Translations under genes and position numbers: made by a program | Notes under the pieces: model-generated | What the model saw: only the letters and a program-made list of their open reading frames with translations | Databases searched by the model: none | What the model was told of the DNA's origin: nothing | Shown here: piece by piece, positions 35,331 through 35,491 of the stretch | How the letters are laid out: the number at the start of each line of letters is the position of its first letter | How positions within the stretch are numbered: the stretch's first letter is position 1 | Source: a virus | Reading direction: 5' to 3' (one strand) | IMG/VR virus record: IMGVR_UViG_3300048839_000342 | Coordinates: 1 to 35,491 of that record | DNA: 35,491 nucleotides

Positions 35331-35491
35331 ATGGCACTCGAAACCGCGTCGTTGACTCTCCGCGTCGTGGGCGTTCGCCCGATCCTGCTCCACAACGCCC
35401 TGCCGTTCCTCACGCCGGACAACCCGATGCTTCGGGAGATGAAGAAAATCTCCGCGAAGCAAGCGAAGTCCAAGACCGACGACGACCACGC
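35331..35491 (+). CDS. 5' part of the 198-aa protein gene, second allele
   Basis: ATG 35331 follows GAAAGGTGG. The first 34 nt differ from the copy at 772 (product starts MALETASLTLRVVGVRP instead of ...LKLVGVRP) and the following 127 nt to the window end are identical to 806-932. The frame runs off the edge. It is most simply the same gene reached again at an assembly closure point, with the true reading 35331-35364 joined to 806-1368. Confidence 0.8.
   Translation, partial: MALETASLTLRVVGVRPILLHNALPFLTPDNPMLREMKKISAKQAKSKTDDDH

Noticed and set aside
35365-35491. Direct terminal repeat of a linear genome
   Set aside because: The matching copy is at 806-932, not at the window start, and is exactly 127 nt, so an assembly closure artefact is the simpler reading.

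Overview
The window is almost all of one tailed-phage genome (Caudoviricetes, HK97-type siphovirus) from a high-GC bacterial host. Most genes look about 60-65% GC by eye. They overlap as ATGA/GTGA/TGATG junctions and mostly carry GGAGG/AAGGGG ribosome binding sites. Recognisable parts are P27-type small terminase, large terminase, HK97 portal, prohead protease, major capsid protein, head-tail connectors, major tail protein, frameshifted tail chaperone, short tape measure, ERF annealing protein, Fe-S Cas4/AddB-like nuclease, SSB and a replication initiator. I see no integrase, tRNA, CRISPR array, DNA polymerase, helicase or recognisable endolysin. The host phylum cannot be fixed from the sequence.

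Layout. (1) 1-2933 and 34694-35491 are read rightward: a small HTH regulator, short unknown genes, a 198-aa protein, a 156-aa protein and a DnaA domain IV-like protein, separated by arrays of a covarying 26-nt hairpin. (2) 34570 down to 24199 is one leftward early operon: small unknown proteins, recombination genes, an HNH protein, a cytosine-methyltransferase-like protein, the replication initiator with an iteron array inside its gene, a DpdA/TGT-like protein in a repeat-flanked segment, a hexapeptide-repeat protein and a Holliday-junction-type nuclease. It ends at a terminator at 24009-24047. (3) 23936 down to 18428 is a leftward block with a lipoprotein and membrane proteins (possible lysis functions), a LamG-like tail or receptor protein, a ParB-like protein, a Mom-like DNA modification protein and an HNH endonuclease. 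(4) 18246 down to 3466 is the leftward packaging, head and tail operon, closed by a terminator at 3415-3439. (5) 3240 down to 2746 holds two small leftward genes, one an excisionase-like HTH protein.

The last 127 nt (35365-35491) are identical to 806-932, and the bases before each copy differ. This is best explained by a circular or circularly permuted genome of about 34.56 kb (806-35364) whose assembly closed on itself, with positions 1-805 being an alternative allele of the same junction. The alternative allele carries different small genes but the same hairpin family, so the arrays may be recombination joints as well as 5' leader elements.

Most notable: the start-associated hairpin family, found on both strands; a six-copy, 21-23 bp spaced iteron array bounded by perfect palindromes inside the initiator gene, read in two frames; three unrelated DNA-modification-type genes (Mom-like, DpdA-like, C5-methyltransferase-like); and a DpdA-like cassette whose insertion appears to have duplicated the 3' end of its neighbour.
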